A stretch of DNA of 8,579 nt. Source: JBEKLJ01 sp050010255. Its GTDB lineage: Bacteria; Acidobacteriota; Terriglobia; Bryobacterales; Bryobacteraceae. Location of the stretch: assembly GCA_050010255.1 (NCBI GenBank), contig JBEKLJ010000175.1, positions 1 through 8,579 on the forward strand, written 5' to 3'. Made by a program: the position numbers and the translations under genes. Below, in pieces: positions 1-5,648 of this stretch. The notes below the pieces were generated by a model. The model saw only the letters and a list, made by a program, of their open reading frames with translations, made no database searches and had not been told where the DNA came from. Each line of letters begins with the position of its first letter. Position 1 is the stretch's first letter.

Positions 1-3
1 CAT
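1..3 (-). CDS. Probable first codon of the next gene, expected rpsH (ribosomal protein S8)
   Basis: The minus strand has an ATG exactly at the window edge, preceded by a purine-rich stretch (GAGAGAAG about 4 nt upstream) that could act as a ribosome binding site. In the canonical spc operon the gene after rpsN is rpsH, so the position fits. Only the start codon is visible, so identity rests wholly on gene order. An in-frame ATG also exists at 37-39, directly after the rpsN stop. Using it would add 12 codons made largely of the spacer repeat, which is less likely. Confidence 0.35.
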
Positions 4-43
4 GATTCTTCTCTCGGTCTCTGCGTCTCTGCGGTTCATTTCC
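4..43 (-). repeat. Spacer with tandem GCAGAGAC 8-mer
   Basis: The 40-nt spacer after rpsN contains two perfect head-to-tail copies of GCAGAGAC (plus-strand positions 17-32), followed by a related purine-rich run. From memory, spacer words of the type 'accgcagagacgcagag' recur in intergenic DNA of several GC-rich bacterial phyla. Only one locus is visible here, so dispersal cannot be shown. The repeat ends about 12 nt before the presumed rpsH start, so its edge may also supply the ribosome binding site. Confidence 0.55.
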
Positions 44-274
44 TCACCACGAGGCTTTGATCACGCCCGGGATTTCGCCCGCCAGGGCCAGCTCCCGGAA
101 GCAGATCCGGCACAAGTGGAACTTCCGCAGGTAGCCTCGCGGCCGCCCGCACCGCCAGCAGCGGTTCCGGTGGCGCACGGCGAGCTTCGCCGCCGGGCTC
201 TTGCCGGCGGCCCGGGCCGCCCGGATCATCTCCGCCAGCCTGTCGTCCTTGGCTCTCTTGGCTGTTGTCGCCAT
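44..274 (-). CDS. rpsN: 30S ribosomal protein S14, zinc-binding type with N-terminal extension
   Basis: S14 (uS14) of the small-subunit head, 76 residues. The diagnostic core is CWRCGRPRGYLRK, then CRICFRELAL, then the C-terminal GVIKASW. The four cysteines at 39, 42, 55 and 58 form the zinc site of the Z-type (C+) protein. Z-type S14 is usually about 61 residues, and this one has some 15 extra basic residues at the N terminus. The chosen ATG has a strong Shine-Dalgarno (GGGGAGAGG, about 4 nt upstream), whereas the internal Met16 has none. So the extension looks real. It lies 65 nt downstream of rplE, a spacer that carries a palindromic repeat, and is followed by the probable rpsH start. Confidence 0.96.
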   Translation of the reverse strand: MATTAKRAKDDRLAEMIRAARAAGKSPAAKLAVRHRNRCWRCGRPRGYLRKFHLCRICFRELALAGEIPGVIKASW

Positions 275-312
275 TCAACCTCTCCCCTCGCCCCGGGCGG
301 CTTCCGCACCGG

Positions 313-337
313 AGGCGTACAGCCGCGCGGTTAGCGC
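313..337 (-). repeat. 25-nt palindromic repeat, copy 1 (after rplE stop)
   Basis: This spacer segment matches 22 of 25 positions with 4504-4528, in the same orientation. The core is the self-complementary CCGCGCGG flanked by conserved AGGCG and TAGCGC words. It starts 2 nt after the rplE stop codon. Its position just after a stop and its GC-rich palindromic core resemble REP-type elements that form mRNA hairpins. No T-run follows, so it is not an intrinsic terminator. Confidence 0.6.
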
Positions 338-339
338 CT

Positions 340-882
340 TCACTGCTTAAACGGCATCCCCAGGTGCCGCAGCAACGCCACGCCCTCGGCGTCCGTCTTG
401 GCCGTGGTCGTAATCGAGATGTTCATGCCCTTCAGCTTCTCGACCTTGTTGTAGTCGATCTCGGGGAAAATCAGCTGGTCGCGCATGCCCAGCGTATAGT
501 TGCCGCGGCCGTCGAACGATTTCGTGGAGACGCCGCGGAAGTCGCGCACGCGCGGCAGCGTCACGTTCACCAGCCGGTCCATGAATTCGTACATCCGGTC
601 GCCGCGCAGGGTCACCATGCAGCCGATCGTCATGCCGGCGCGCAGCTTGAAGGCGGCCACCGACTTTCGGGCCTTGGTCACCACCGGCTTCTGGCCCGCG
701 ATCGCGGTCAGCTCGGCCAGGGCGCCATCCATGAGCTTGGGGGTCTGCGTCGCCTCGCCCAGGCCGATGTTGATCGTGATCTTATCCAGCTTCGGCACGG
801 CCATGAGGTTGGGGTAGCCGAACTCCTTGATCAGGGCCGGCACGGCCGTGTTCTTATACAGTTCCTTGAGCCTGGCTGCCAT
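340..882 (-). CDS. rplE: 50S ribosomal protein L5
   Basis: L5 (uL5), 180 residues, the usual length. It binds 5S rRNA in the central protuberance and contacts S13 at the intersubunit bridge. Recognisable family segments are NIGLGEATQ near residue 38, GQKPVVTKARKSVAAFKLR near 63-81, the glycine-rich DFRGVSTKSFDGRGNY, and a C-terminal HLGMPFKQ. The ATG lies one nucleotide after the rplX stop codon, so translation is probably coupled to rplX. The gene ends with TGA, followed almost at once by a palindromic repeat and then rpsN. Confidence 0.98.
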   Translation of the reverse strand: MAARLKELYKNTAVPALIKEFGYPNLMAVPKLDKITINIGLGEATQTPKLMDGALAELTAIAGQKPVVTKARKSVAAFKLRAGMTIGCMVTLRGDRMYEFMDRLVNVTLPRVRDFRGVSTKSFDGRGNYTLGMRDQLIFPEIDYNKVEKLKGMNISITTTAKTDAEGVALLRHLGMPFKQ

Positions 883-883
883 A

Positions 884-1279
884 CTATTTCTTCGTCTCCA
901 GCGGCCCGCCGCACTTGCGGCAGATCCGTGTCCGCCGCGCCTTGCCGCCGCCGCTCATCTCCACCTTGTGGCCGATCCGGGCCGGCCCGCAGGTGGGGCA
1001 CACGATCATCAGGTTCGAGACCGCAATGGGGCTCTCGCGCTCGGCGATGCCGCCCTTGATCTGCTTGGCCGGGTTCGGCCGGGTGTGCCGTCTCACCGTT
1101 TGCACGCCCTCCACCAGGGCCCGGCCGGTCTTGCGGCTCACGCTGAGCACGCGTCCCTGCTTACCCTTGTCCTTGCCCGCAATCACCTTGACGATGTCGT
1201 TCTTGCGGAGCTCGATCCGCAGCAGGCCCTCCTGCGACCCGTTGCGGCGCGTTTTGATAGCCATTTTCGGGCGGGGCAT
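884..1279 (-). CDS. rplX: 50S ribosomal protein L24, with four-cysteine ribbon
   Basis: L24 (uL24) is an early assembly-initiator protein near the peptide exit tunnel. The KOW motif is at about residues 27-47 (NDIVKVIAGKDKGKQGRVLS). It is followed by HTRPNPAKQIKGGIAE, typical of the family. Two CxxC pairs (C94/C97 and C120/C123) make a zinc-ribbon-like C-terminal region, seen in many but not all bacterial L24. At 131 residues it is longer than the roughly 104 of E. coli, partly from a 20-residue N-terminal lead. The ATG lies one nucleotide after the rplN TGA. A second in-frame Met at residue 6 is possible, but I see no Shine-Dalgarno that decides between the two. Confidence 0.97.
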   Translation of the reverse strand: MPRPKMAIKTRRNGSQEGLLRIELRKNDIVKVIAGKDKGKQGRVLSVSRKTGRALVEGVQTVRRHTRPNPAKQIKGGIAERESPIAVSNLMIVCPTCGPARIGHKVEMSGGGKARRTRICRKCGGPLETKK

Positions 1280-1280
1280 C

Positions 1281-1649
1281 TCAGATCACCTCCGGGGCGA
1301 GCGACACGATCTTCATGAACCGCTTGTCGCGCAGCTCACGGGCCACCGGCCCAAAGACGCGGGTGCCGACCGGCTCGCCTTCCGGGGTAATCAGCACCGC
1401 CGCGTTGGAATCGAACCGGATGTAGGTGCCGTCCTTGCGGCGCGTCTCCTTGCGCATGCGGACGATGACGCAGCGCACCACCTTCCCCTTCTTGATCGCC
1501 GATTCCGGGGCCGCTTCCTTGACGCTCGCCGTCACCACATCCCCCAAGCCCGCACGGAGGCCTTTGTCCCCGCCGCGCGGCAGGATGCACCGCAGCCTGC
1601 GGGCGCCGCTGTTGTCGGCGACCTCCAGCATGGTTCGCATTCCGATCAT
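1281..1649 (-). CDS. rplN: 50S ribosomal protein L14
   Basis: L14 (uL14), 122 residues, exactly the usual bacterial length. It forms bridges to 16S rRNA and is the docking site of the silencing factor RsfS. The N terminus MIGMRTMLEVADNSGAR and the segment YIRFDSNAAVLI are classic for the family, as is the closing GPVARELRDKRFMKIVSLAPEVI region. The start is supported by AGGAG about 6 nt upstream and by alignment to the invariant N terminus. It lies 19 nt after rpsQ and ends one nucleotide before the rplX ATG. Confidence 0.99.
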   Translation of the reverse strand: MIGMRTMLEVADNSGARRLRCILPRGGDKGLRAGLGDVVTASVKEAAPESAIKKGKVVRCVIVRMRKETRRKDGTYIRFDSNAAVLITPEGEPVGTRVFGPVARELRDKRFMKIVSLAPEVI

Positions 1650-1668
1650 GACAATCTCCTCGACTCGC

Positions 1669-1998
1669 TCAGCCCTTCAGGGTCTGGTCGGTTGCCTCGG
1701 GCTCCGACGTGGCCGTGTCCTCGACGCCGACCAGCGCCGCGCGCCGGACTACCTCCGCCAGCCGCCAGCGCTTCAGGCGGCTCAGCGGCCGCGACTCGAC
1801 GATCCGCACCACATCGCCCACCCGCGCCGTGCCTTCCTCGTCGTGCGCGTAGAATTTCCTGCGCCGGCTGACGATTTTCTTATAGAGCCGGTGCGGCACG
1901 CGCCGCGAAACCTCGACCACGATCGTCTGGGCCATCCGGGTCGAGACCACCTGGCCGACCTTCTCCTGCTTGTGACCCTTCACCGTCTCGTCCGCCAT
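1669..1998 (-). CDS. rpsQ: 30S ribosomal protein S17, C-terminally extended
   Basis: S17 (uS17) is a primary 16S rRNA-binding protein of the OB fold. The core runs from about residue 11 to 85, with GQVVSTRMAQTIVVEV, then KFYAHDEEGTARVGDVVRI and ESRPLSRLKRWRL, all typical of S17. E. coli S17 is 84 residues. This one has about 20 further residues at the C terminus, acidic and threonine/serine-rich (VEDTATSEPEATD), probably disordered. The ATG is 3 nt after the rpmC stop, and the ribosome binding site (GAGAAGGG) lies inside the end of rpmC, implying coupled translation. Confidence 0.98.
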   Translation of the reverse strand: MADETVKGHKQEKVGQVVSTRMAQTIVVEVSRRVPHRLYKKIVSRRRKFYAHDEEGTARVGDVVRIVESRPLSRLKRWRLAEVVRRAALVGVEDTATSEPEATDQTLKG

Positions 1999-2001
1999 CC
2001 C

Positions 2002-2229
2002 TCATCCCTTCTCGGCCGCCGGGGAGGCCTGCCGGGCCGCCTTCGCCTGTCGCTCGTTGAGCACCGTCAGGATCCGCGCCTTGTCGCGCCGCAGGCCGCG
2101 GTACTTCTTAACCCCGTCCATCTGGCCCATGCCCATCTGGAAGCGCAGGTGGAAGAGCTGGTCGTCGATGTCGCGCAACTGGATCTCGAGCTCCCTGCTG
2201 TCCAGGTCCCGAACCTTCTCCGCATTCAT
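2002..2229 (-). CDS. rpmC: 50S ribosomal protein L29
   Basis: L29 (uL29), 75 residues. It sits at the polypeptide exit tunnel next to L23 and helps form the docking platform for signal recognition particle and trigger factor. The sequence is the expected two-helix hairpin: MNAEKVRDLDSRELEIQLRD, then LFHLRFQMGMGQMDGVKKYR, then RDKARILTVLNER. A short alanine/lysine-rich tail follows (to AAEKG). It starts 10 nt after the rplP stop, with a TAGGAG ribosome binding site that overlaps that stop codon. Confidence 0.97.
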   Translation of the reverse strand: MNAEKVRDLDSRELEIQLRDIDDQLFHLRFQMGMGQMDGVKKYRGLRRDKARILTVLNERQAKAARQASPAAEKG

Positions 2230-2239
2230 AGCATCGCTC

Positions 2240-2656
2240 CTACTCGACTCCGGGCCGCTCGACGATCTTGGTCGGGATGGGCAGCTTGTGCGCCGCCAGC
2301 CGCATGGCCTGCTGGGCTATCTGGCGGGTCACGCCTTCCATCTCGAACAGCACGCGGCCGGGCCTGACCACCGCCACCCAGCCCTCCGGAGCGCCCTTGC
2401 CCTTGCCCATGCGGGTCTCAGCGGGCTTCTTGGTGATCGGCTTGTCCGGGAAGATTCGGATCCAGACCTTGCCGCCGCGCTTGATGAAGCGCGTCATGGC
2501 GATGCGCGCGGCTTCGATCTGCCGGTCCGTGATCCAGGCGCATTCCATCGCCTTCAACCCGTAATCCCCGAAAGCCAGCGAGCCGCCACGCCAGGCCTTG
2601 CCGGTCCGGCGGCCCCGCTGCTGCTTCCTGTACTTGACCTTCTTCGGCATCAACAT
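2240..2656 (-). CDS. rplP: 50S ribosomal protein L16
   Basis: L16 (uL16), 138 residues from the ATG chosen here. It binds 23S rRNA near the A-site tRNA elbow and is needed late in 50S assembly. Family hallmarks are the N terminus MLMPKKVKYRKQQRGR, then GGKVWIRIFPDKPITKKP, then ETRMGKGKGAPEGWVAVVRPG. A TTG two codons upstream (2660-2662) is another possible start, closer to the AGGAG at 2667-2671. The ATG at 2654-2656 reproduces the conserved L16 N terminus and still has an acceptable 10-nt spacer. It follows rpsC across a 94-nt spacer that contains an inverted repeat. Confidence 0.97.
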   Translation of the reverse strand: MLMPKKVKYRKQQRGRRTGKAWRGGSLAFGDYGLKAMECAWITDRQIEAARIAMTRFIKRGGKVWIRIFPDKPITKKPAETRMGKGKGAPEGWVAVVRPGRVLFEMEGVTRQIAQQAMRLAAHKLPIPTKIVERPGVE

Positions 2657-2685
2657 GGTCAACGAACTCCTGAATTACCGCGCAC

Positions 2686-2746
2686 GCGCCGGGGCGCAGC
2701 CAACCGCCCGGGCGTCGCCCGGCGTTCCTGCCTGGCGCTGCGGCGC
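2686..2746. repeat. Imperfect GC-rich inverted repeat in the rpsC-rplP spacer
   Basis: The spacer between rpsC and rplP is nearly all G/C. It contains a 15-nt palindrome at 2708-2722 (CCGGGCG, T, CGCCCGG), nested within outer complementary words (GCGCC at 2686-2690 with GGCGC at 2742-2746, and CGCAG at 2695-2699 with CTGCG at 2738-2742). It would fold into a hairpin with bulges in the transcript. No T-run follows and rplP must be transcribed through it, so it is not a terminator. It may protect or separate the mRNA segments. Function is unknown. Confidence 0.4.
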
Positions 2747-2750
2747 AAAG

Positions 2751-3764
2751 TCACTGTTTCTCCTCCGGGCTCACGGGCTCCGGGCCGACGGGCTCCGGGC
2801 TGACGGGCTCCGGGCTGGCGGCCTCCGGGCTGACGGCCTCCGGGCTGGCGGCCTCCGGGCTGGCCGGCGCCGGGCTGGCCGGCCGCGGGGCCTCCTGGCG
2901 CAGCTCCTGTTTCCAGGCCGGCGACGGTGGCGTCATGGGCGGCAGAATCGGCGCCGGGGTTCGCGCCGGCTGCGGCAGATCCGCCGGCGCCACCTGGACG
3001 GCGGGACCGGCCGGCTCGGCCGGCGGAGGCGGAGGCGAAAGGGGCGGGCGCCGCTCGCCGCGCTCGCCGCGCTCGCGCCGATCGCGCGGCACGCGCGGCC
3101 GCGGCTCCGGCTCGCTCGACAGGCCCTTGCGCATTTGCGCCTCCAGCAGGTCTCCCTTGTAGACCCAGCACTTGACCCCGATCACGCCGTAGGTCGTGTA
3201 GGCCTGCGCGAAGCCGTAGTCGATATCGGCCCGCAGCGTGTGCAGCGGAAGCTGGCCTTGCAGGTACCATTCGCTGCGCGCGATTTCGGCGCCGTTCAGC
3301 CGGCCCGAGACCCGCACCTTGATGCCCCGGCAGCCGAAGCGCAGCGCCGAGTCCACCGCCTTGCGCATGGCCCGGCGGAACGCCACGCGCTTCTCCAGTT
3401 GCAGCGCGATGGATTCGGATACCAGTTGCGCGTCCAGCTCCGGCTTGTGCACCTCCTGGATGTCGATGAACACGTCCCGCTTGGTCCGCTTGGCCAGGTC
3501 CTGCTTCAGCTTCTCGATCTCGGCGCCCTTGCGTCCGATGACGATGCCGGGCCGCGAGGTGCGAATGGTGATCCGCAGCTTGTTGCCGGGCCGGTCCACC
3601 TCGACCGAGCTGACGCCGGCGGCCTTCAGCCGCTTGCGCAGGTCGTCCTTCAGCTCCAGGTCTTCCATCAGCAGCTTGGCGTACTCCTGCTTGGCGAACC
3701 AGCGCGACCGCCAGGTCTTGCTGACGCCCAGCCGAAATCCGTACGGATGTACTTTCTGTCCCAT
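2751..3764 (-). CDS. rpsC: 30S ribosomal protein S3 with a long proline-rich C-terminal tail
   Basis: S3 (uS3) lines the mRNA entry channel of the 30S subunit. Residues 1 to about 212 are normal S3: MGQKVHPYGFRLGV at the start, a type II KH domain with the GxxG loop VIGRKG at 75-80, and the C-terminal domain with GLRLGV-like GIKVRVSGRLNGAEIAR at 147-163, ending GVKCWVYKGDLLEA. Typical S3 stops at about 210-240 residues. Here it continues to 337. After a basic stretch (PRDRRERGERGERRP, about 226-240) comes a P/A-rich, probably disordered tail. The tail ends in eight pentapeptides of the form (A/V)SPE(A/P), residues 296-335. Codon use stays GC-rich throughout, and the frame is open to a TGA. 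The ATG is 9 nt after rplV. Confidence 0.97.
   Translation of the reverse strand: MGQKVHPYGFRLGVSKTWRSRWFAKQEYAKLLMEDLELKDDLRKRLKAAGVSSVEVDRPGNKLRITIRTSRPGIVIGRKGAEIEKLKQDLAKRTKRDVFIDIQEVHKPELDAQLVSESIALQLEKRVAFRRAMRKAVDSALRFGCRGIKVRVSGRLNGAEIARSEWYLQGQLPLHTLRADIDYGFAQAYTTYGVIGVKCWVYKGDLLEAQMRKGLSSEPEPRPRVPRDRRERGERGERRPPLSPPPPPAEPAGPAVQVAPADLPQPARTPAPILPPMTPPSPAWKQELRQEAPRPASPAPASPEAASPEAVSPEAASPEPVSPEPVGPEPVSPEEKQ
2760..2879 (-). repeat. Eight tandem 15-nt repeats encoding (A/V)SPE(A/P) in rpsC
   Basis: The 3' end of rpsC consists of eight consecutive 15-nt units sharing the plus-strand core CTCCGGGCT followed by gacgg or ggcgg. The units diverge from each other mainly at the two positions that switch A to V and A to P. 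The period is a multiple of three, so unit gain or loss would keep the frame. Replication slippage is the likely origin. Confidence 0.9.
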
Positions 3765-3773
3765 CGTCTGTCC

Positions 3774-4127
3774 CTAGCTCTCCGAGACCGTCTTCTGGTC
3801 GGATACCGTGATCGCGATGTGCGCCGTCCGCCGCTGGTAGCGGAAGGCACGGCCCATCGGCGCCGGGCGCAACCGCTTCTGCCGCGGCCCGTCGTTGACG
3901 TAGGCTTCCAGGACCATCAACTGGTCCACGTCCAGGTCGGCGGAGCGGTTCTCGGCGTTGGCGATCGCCGAGCGCAGCACCTTTTCCACCGCCGGCGCGA
4001 TGCGCTTGTTGGCCGCCCGCAGGATGTTGATGGCCGCACCGGCGTTCTGCCCGCGGATCAGATCCACCACCAGCCGCGCTTTCTGCGGCGAGCAGCGTAT
4101 GTAGCGTGCTTCAGCTCTTGCTTCCAT
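3774..4127 (-). CDS. rplV: 50S ribosomal protein L22
   Basis: L22 (uL22), 117 residues, close to the usual 110. Its globular part lies on the subunit surface and its long beta-hairpin reaches into the exit tunnel, where macrolide-resistance mutations arise in other bacteria. The sequence shows ARYIRCSPQKARLVVDLIRG near the N terminus, AIANAENRSADLDVDQLMV in the middle, and the hairpin segment PRQKRLRPAPMGRAFRYQRR at about 80-100. The hairpin looks intact. It begins 22 nt after rpsS, with a modest AAGGGCAA binding site, and ends 9 nt before rpsC. Confidence 0.98.
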   Translation of the reverse strand: MEARAEARYIRCSPQKARLVVDLIRGQNAGAAINILRAANKRIAPAVEKVLRSAIANAENRSADLDVDQLMVLEAYVNDGPRQKRLRPAPMGRAFRYQRRTAHIAITVSDQKTVSES

Positions 4128-4149
4128 GACTAATTGCCCTTGGCCGCGC

Positions 4150-4440
4150 CTAGGCGGGCTTGGCCGTCTTCTCCGTGGCCGCTTTCGCCGAGTGCCCCCG
4201 GAAGGTCCGCGTCGGCGAAAACTCGCCCAGCTTGTGCCCGACCATGTTCTCGGTCACGTACACCGGGATGAACTTCCTGCCGTTATGCACGGCGACCGTG
4301 TGCCCGACGAATTCCGGCAGCACCGTCGAGCGCCGCGACCAGGTTCGGAACACCTTCTTCTCGTTGCGGACGTTCATCGCCCGGATCCGGTCCTCCAGAT
4401 GCGCGTCGGTGAACGGCCCCTTCTTTACGCTGCGACCCAT
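4150..4440 (-). CDS. rpsS: 30S ribosomal protein S19
   Basis: S19 (uS19), 96 residues. It forms a complex with S13 at the head of the 30S subunit and contacts the A-site finger. It is readily identified by MGRSVKKGPFTDAHL, then VFRTWSRRSTVLPEFVGHTV, then the closing YVTENMVGHKLGEFSPTRTF and FRGHSA. The start has a good Shine-Dalgarno (GGAGA, 4 nt upstream). The last dozen residues (KAATEKTAKPA) form a short variable tail. The spacer from rplB is 91 nt and includes a palindromic repeat. Confidence 0.98.
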   Translation of the reverse strand: MGRSVKKGPFTDAHLEDRIRAMNVRNEKKVFRTWSRRSTVLPEFVGHTVAVHNGRKFIPVYVTENMVGHKLGEFSPTRTFRGHSAKAATEKTAKPA

Positions 4441-4503
4441 AGACTCTCCAAAAATCCGCTCAAGAACGTTCCTTCCGCCCGCCCCGCGCTGCTGCCGCGC
4501 CCC

Positions 4504-4528
4504 AGGCGCCCAGCCGCGCGGCTAGCGC
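4504..4528 (-). repeat. 25-nt palindromic repeat, copy 2 (after rplB stop)
   Basis: This is the second copy of the element at 313-337, with 22 of 25 positions identical and the same orientation. Here the core extends to a perfect 12-nt palindrome (AGCCGCGCGGCT). It starts 3 nt after the rplB stop codon. The rest of the 91-nt rplB-rpsS spacer is GC-rich without other structure that I can support, apart from the rpsS ribosome binding site. Confidence 0.6.
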
Positions 4529-4531
4529 TCC

Positions 4532-5359
4532 TCAACCGTGCTTCCTGCGTGTCACGATCCATTTGTCGGTCCGCTTGTTGTTGCGTGTCTTGAAGCCGCG
4601 CGTCGGCTGACCCCAGGGCGTCACCGGGTGCCGGCCGCCGGAGGTCTTGCCCTCGCCGCCGCCATGCGGGTGATCCACCGGGTTCATCGAAACCCCGCGG
4701 TTGTGCGGCCGGCGGCCCAGGTAGCGCTTGCGGCCCGCCTTGCCCAGCGAGATGTTCTCGTGATCCAGGTTGCCCACCTGGCCGATCGTCGCCATCGACT
4801 CCACCGGCACGCGCCGCACCTCGCCCGAGGGCAGCTTTAGCAGCGCGAAGCCGCCTTCCTGGGAGACCAGTTGCGCCGAGGCGCCGGCCGAGCGCGCCAT
4901 CTGCCCGCCCTTGCCCGGCCTAAGCTCGATGTTGTGCACCACGGTGCCCGCCGGGATGTTCTTCAGCGGCAGCGCGTTGCCCACCAGGATGTCGGCCTCC
5001 GGCCCCGAAATCACCGTGCGGCCTACCTCCAGCCCCACCGGGTGCAGAATGTAGCGCTTCTCGCCGTCGGCGTAATGCAGCAACGCCAGGCGCGCCGAAC
5101 GGTTCGGGTCGTACTCGATCGCGGCCACGCGGGCCGGCACGCCCGTCTTGTCGCGCTTGAAGTCGATGACGCGGTACGACCTCTTCGCCCCGCCGCCGCG
5201 CCACCAGATGGTGATCTCCCCGCGCGAGTTCCGCCCGCCCGTGCGCTTCTTGCCCACGGTGAGGGATTTCTCCGGCCGCTGTTTGCTGATCTCCGCGCGC
5301 GCCTCCACGGTCTGGAAGCGCCGCGTGGGCGTGTAGGGCCGATAGGTCTTGATTGCCAT
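4532..5359 (-). CDS. rplB: 50S ribosomal protein L2
   Basis: L2 (uL2), 275 residues, the standard length. It is among the most conserved large-subunit proteins, needed for subunit association and located close to the peptidyl transferase centre. The N terminus MAIKTYRPYTPTRRF, the GGRNSRGEIT segment at about 41-50 and the active-site-proximal loop MNPVDHPHGGGEGKTSGGRH are all present. H230 corresponds to the conserved E. coli His229. The C terminus RTDKWIVTRRKHG is also typical. The ATG lies one nucleotide after the rplW TGA, so the two are probably translationally coupled. Confidence 0.99.
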   Translation of the reverse strand: MAIKTYRPYTPTRRFQTVEARAEISKQRPEKSLTVGKKRTGGRNSRGEITIWWRGGGAKRSYRVIDFKRDKTGVPARVAAIEYDPNRSARLALLHYADGEKRYILHPVGLEVGRTVISGPEADILVGNALPLKNIPAGTVVHNIELRPGKGGQMARSAGASAQLVSQEGGFALLKLPSGEVRRVPVESMATIGQVGNLDHENISLGKAGRKRYLGRRPHNRGVSMNPVDHPHGGGEGKTSGGRHPVTPWGQPTRGFKTRNNKRTDKWIVTRRKHG

Positions 5360-5360
5360 A

Positions 5361-5648
5361 TCAGATCTCCGCGTATTCCGGCACGTTTTGCCCCTTCTTG
5401 AGCCTCACGTAGGCCTTCTTCCAGTCCGACCGGTAGCCCGAGAACCGCCCGCGGCGGCGCAGCTTGCCGAGGCCATGCACCGTGCGCACGCTTTCCACCT
5501 TGACTTTGAAGATCTTCTCGACGGCGGCGCGAATCTCGATCTTGTTAGCTTCCGGCGCCACCTGGAAGCAGAGCGTGCGCTCGGCCTCCTTCTTGGCCAC
5601 GCCCTTCTCGGTCACCACGGGACGGAGGATCACATTCTGGATGTTCAT
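5361..5648 (-). CDS. rplW: 50S ribosomal protein L23
   Basis: L23 (uL23), 95 residues. It sits at the exit of the polypeptide tunnel and is the main docking site for trigger factor and SRP. Recognisable parts are ILRPVVTEKGVAKKE near the N terminus, then NKIEIRAAVEKIFKVKVESV, then the basic loop KLRRRGRFSGYRSDWKKAYV. The start codon overlaps the rplD stop in an ATGA arrangement (5645-5648), a clear sign of translational coupling. It is followed by rplB after one nucleotide. Confidence 0.98.
   Translation of the reverse strand: MNIQNVILRPVVTEKGVAKKEAERTLCFQVAPEANKIEIRAAVEKIFKVKVESVRTVHGLGKLRRRGRFSGYRSDWKKAYVRLKKGQNVPEYAEI

Noticed and set aside
265..1059. Plus-strand open frame of 264 codons opposite rplE and rplX
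   Set aside because: It is antisense to two certain ribosomal genes. Its His/Arg-rich composition is what complementing GC-rich codons produces.
2660..2662. TTG start for rplP giving two extra residues
   Set aside because: The ATG at 2654-2656 restores the conserved MLMPK N terminus of L16. The TTG is better spaced from AGGAG but not needed.
2598..4133. Long plus-strand open frame of about 511 codons opposite rpsC and rplV
   Set aside because: It is the shadow of GC-rich ribosomal genes on the other strand. It has low-complexity Arg/Leu/Gly-rich translation, no recognisable domain and no ribosome binding site.
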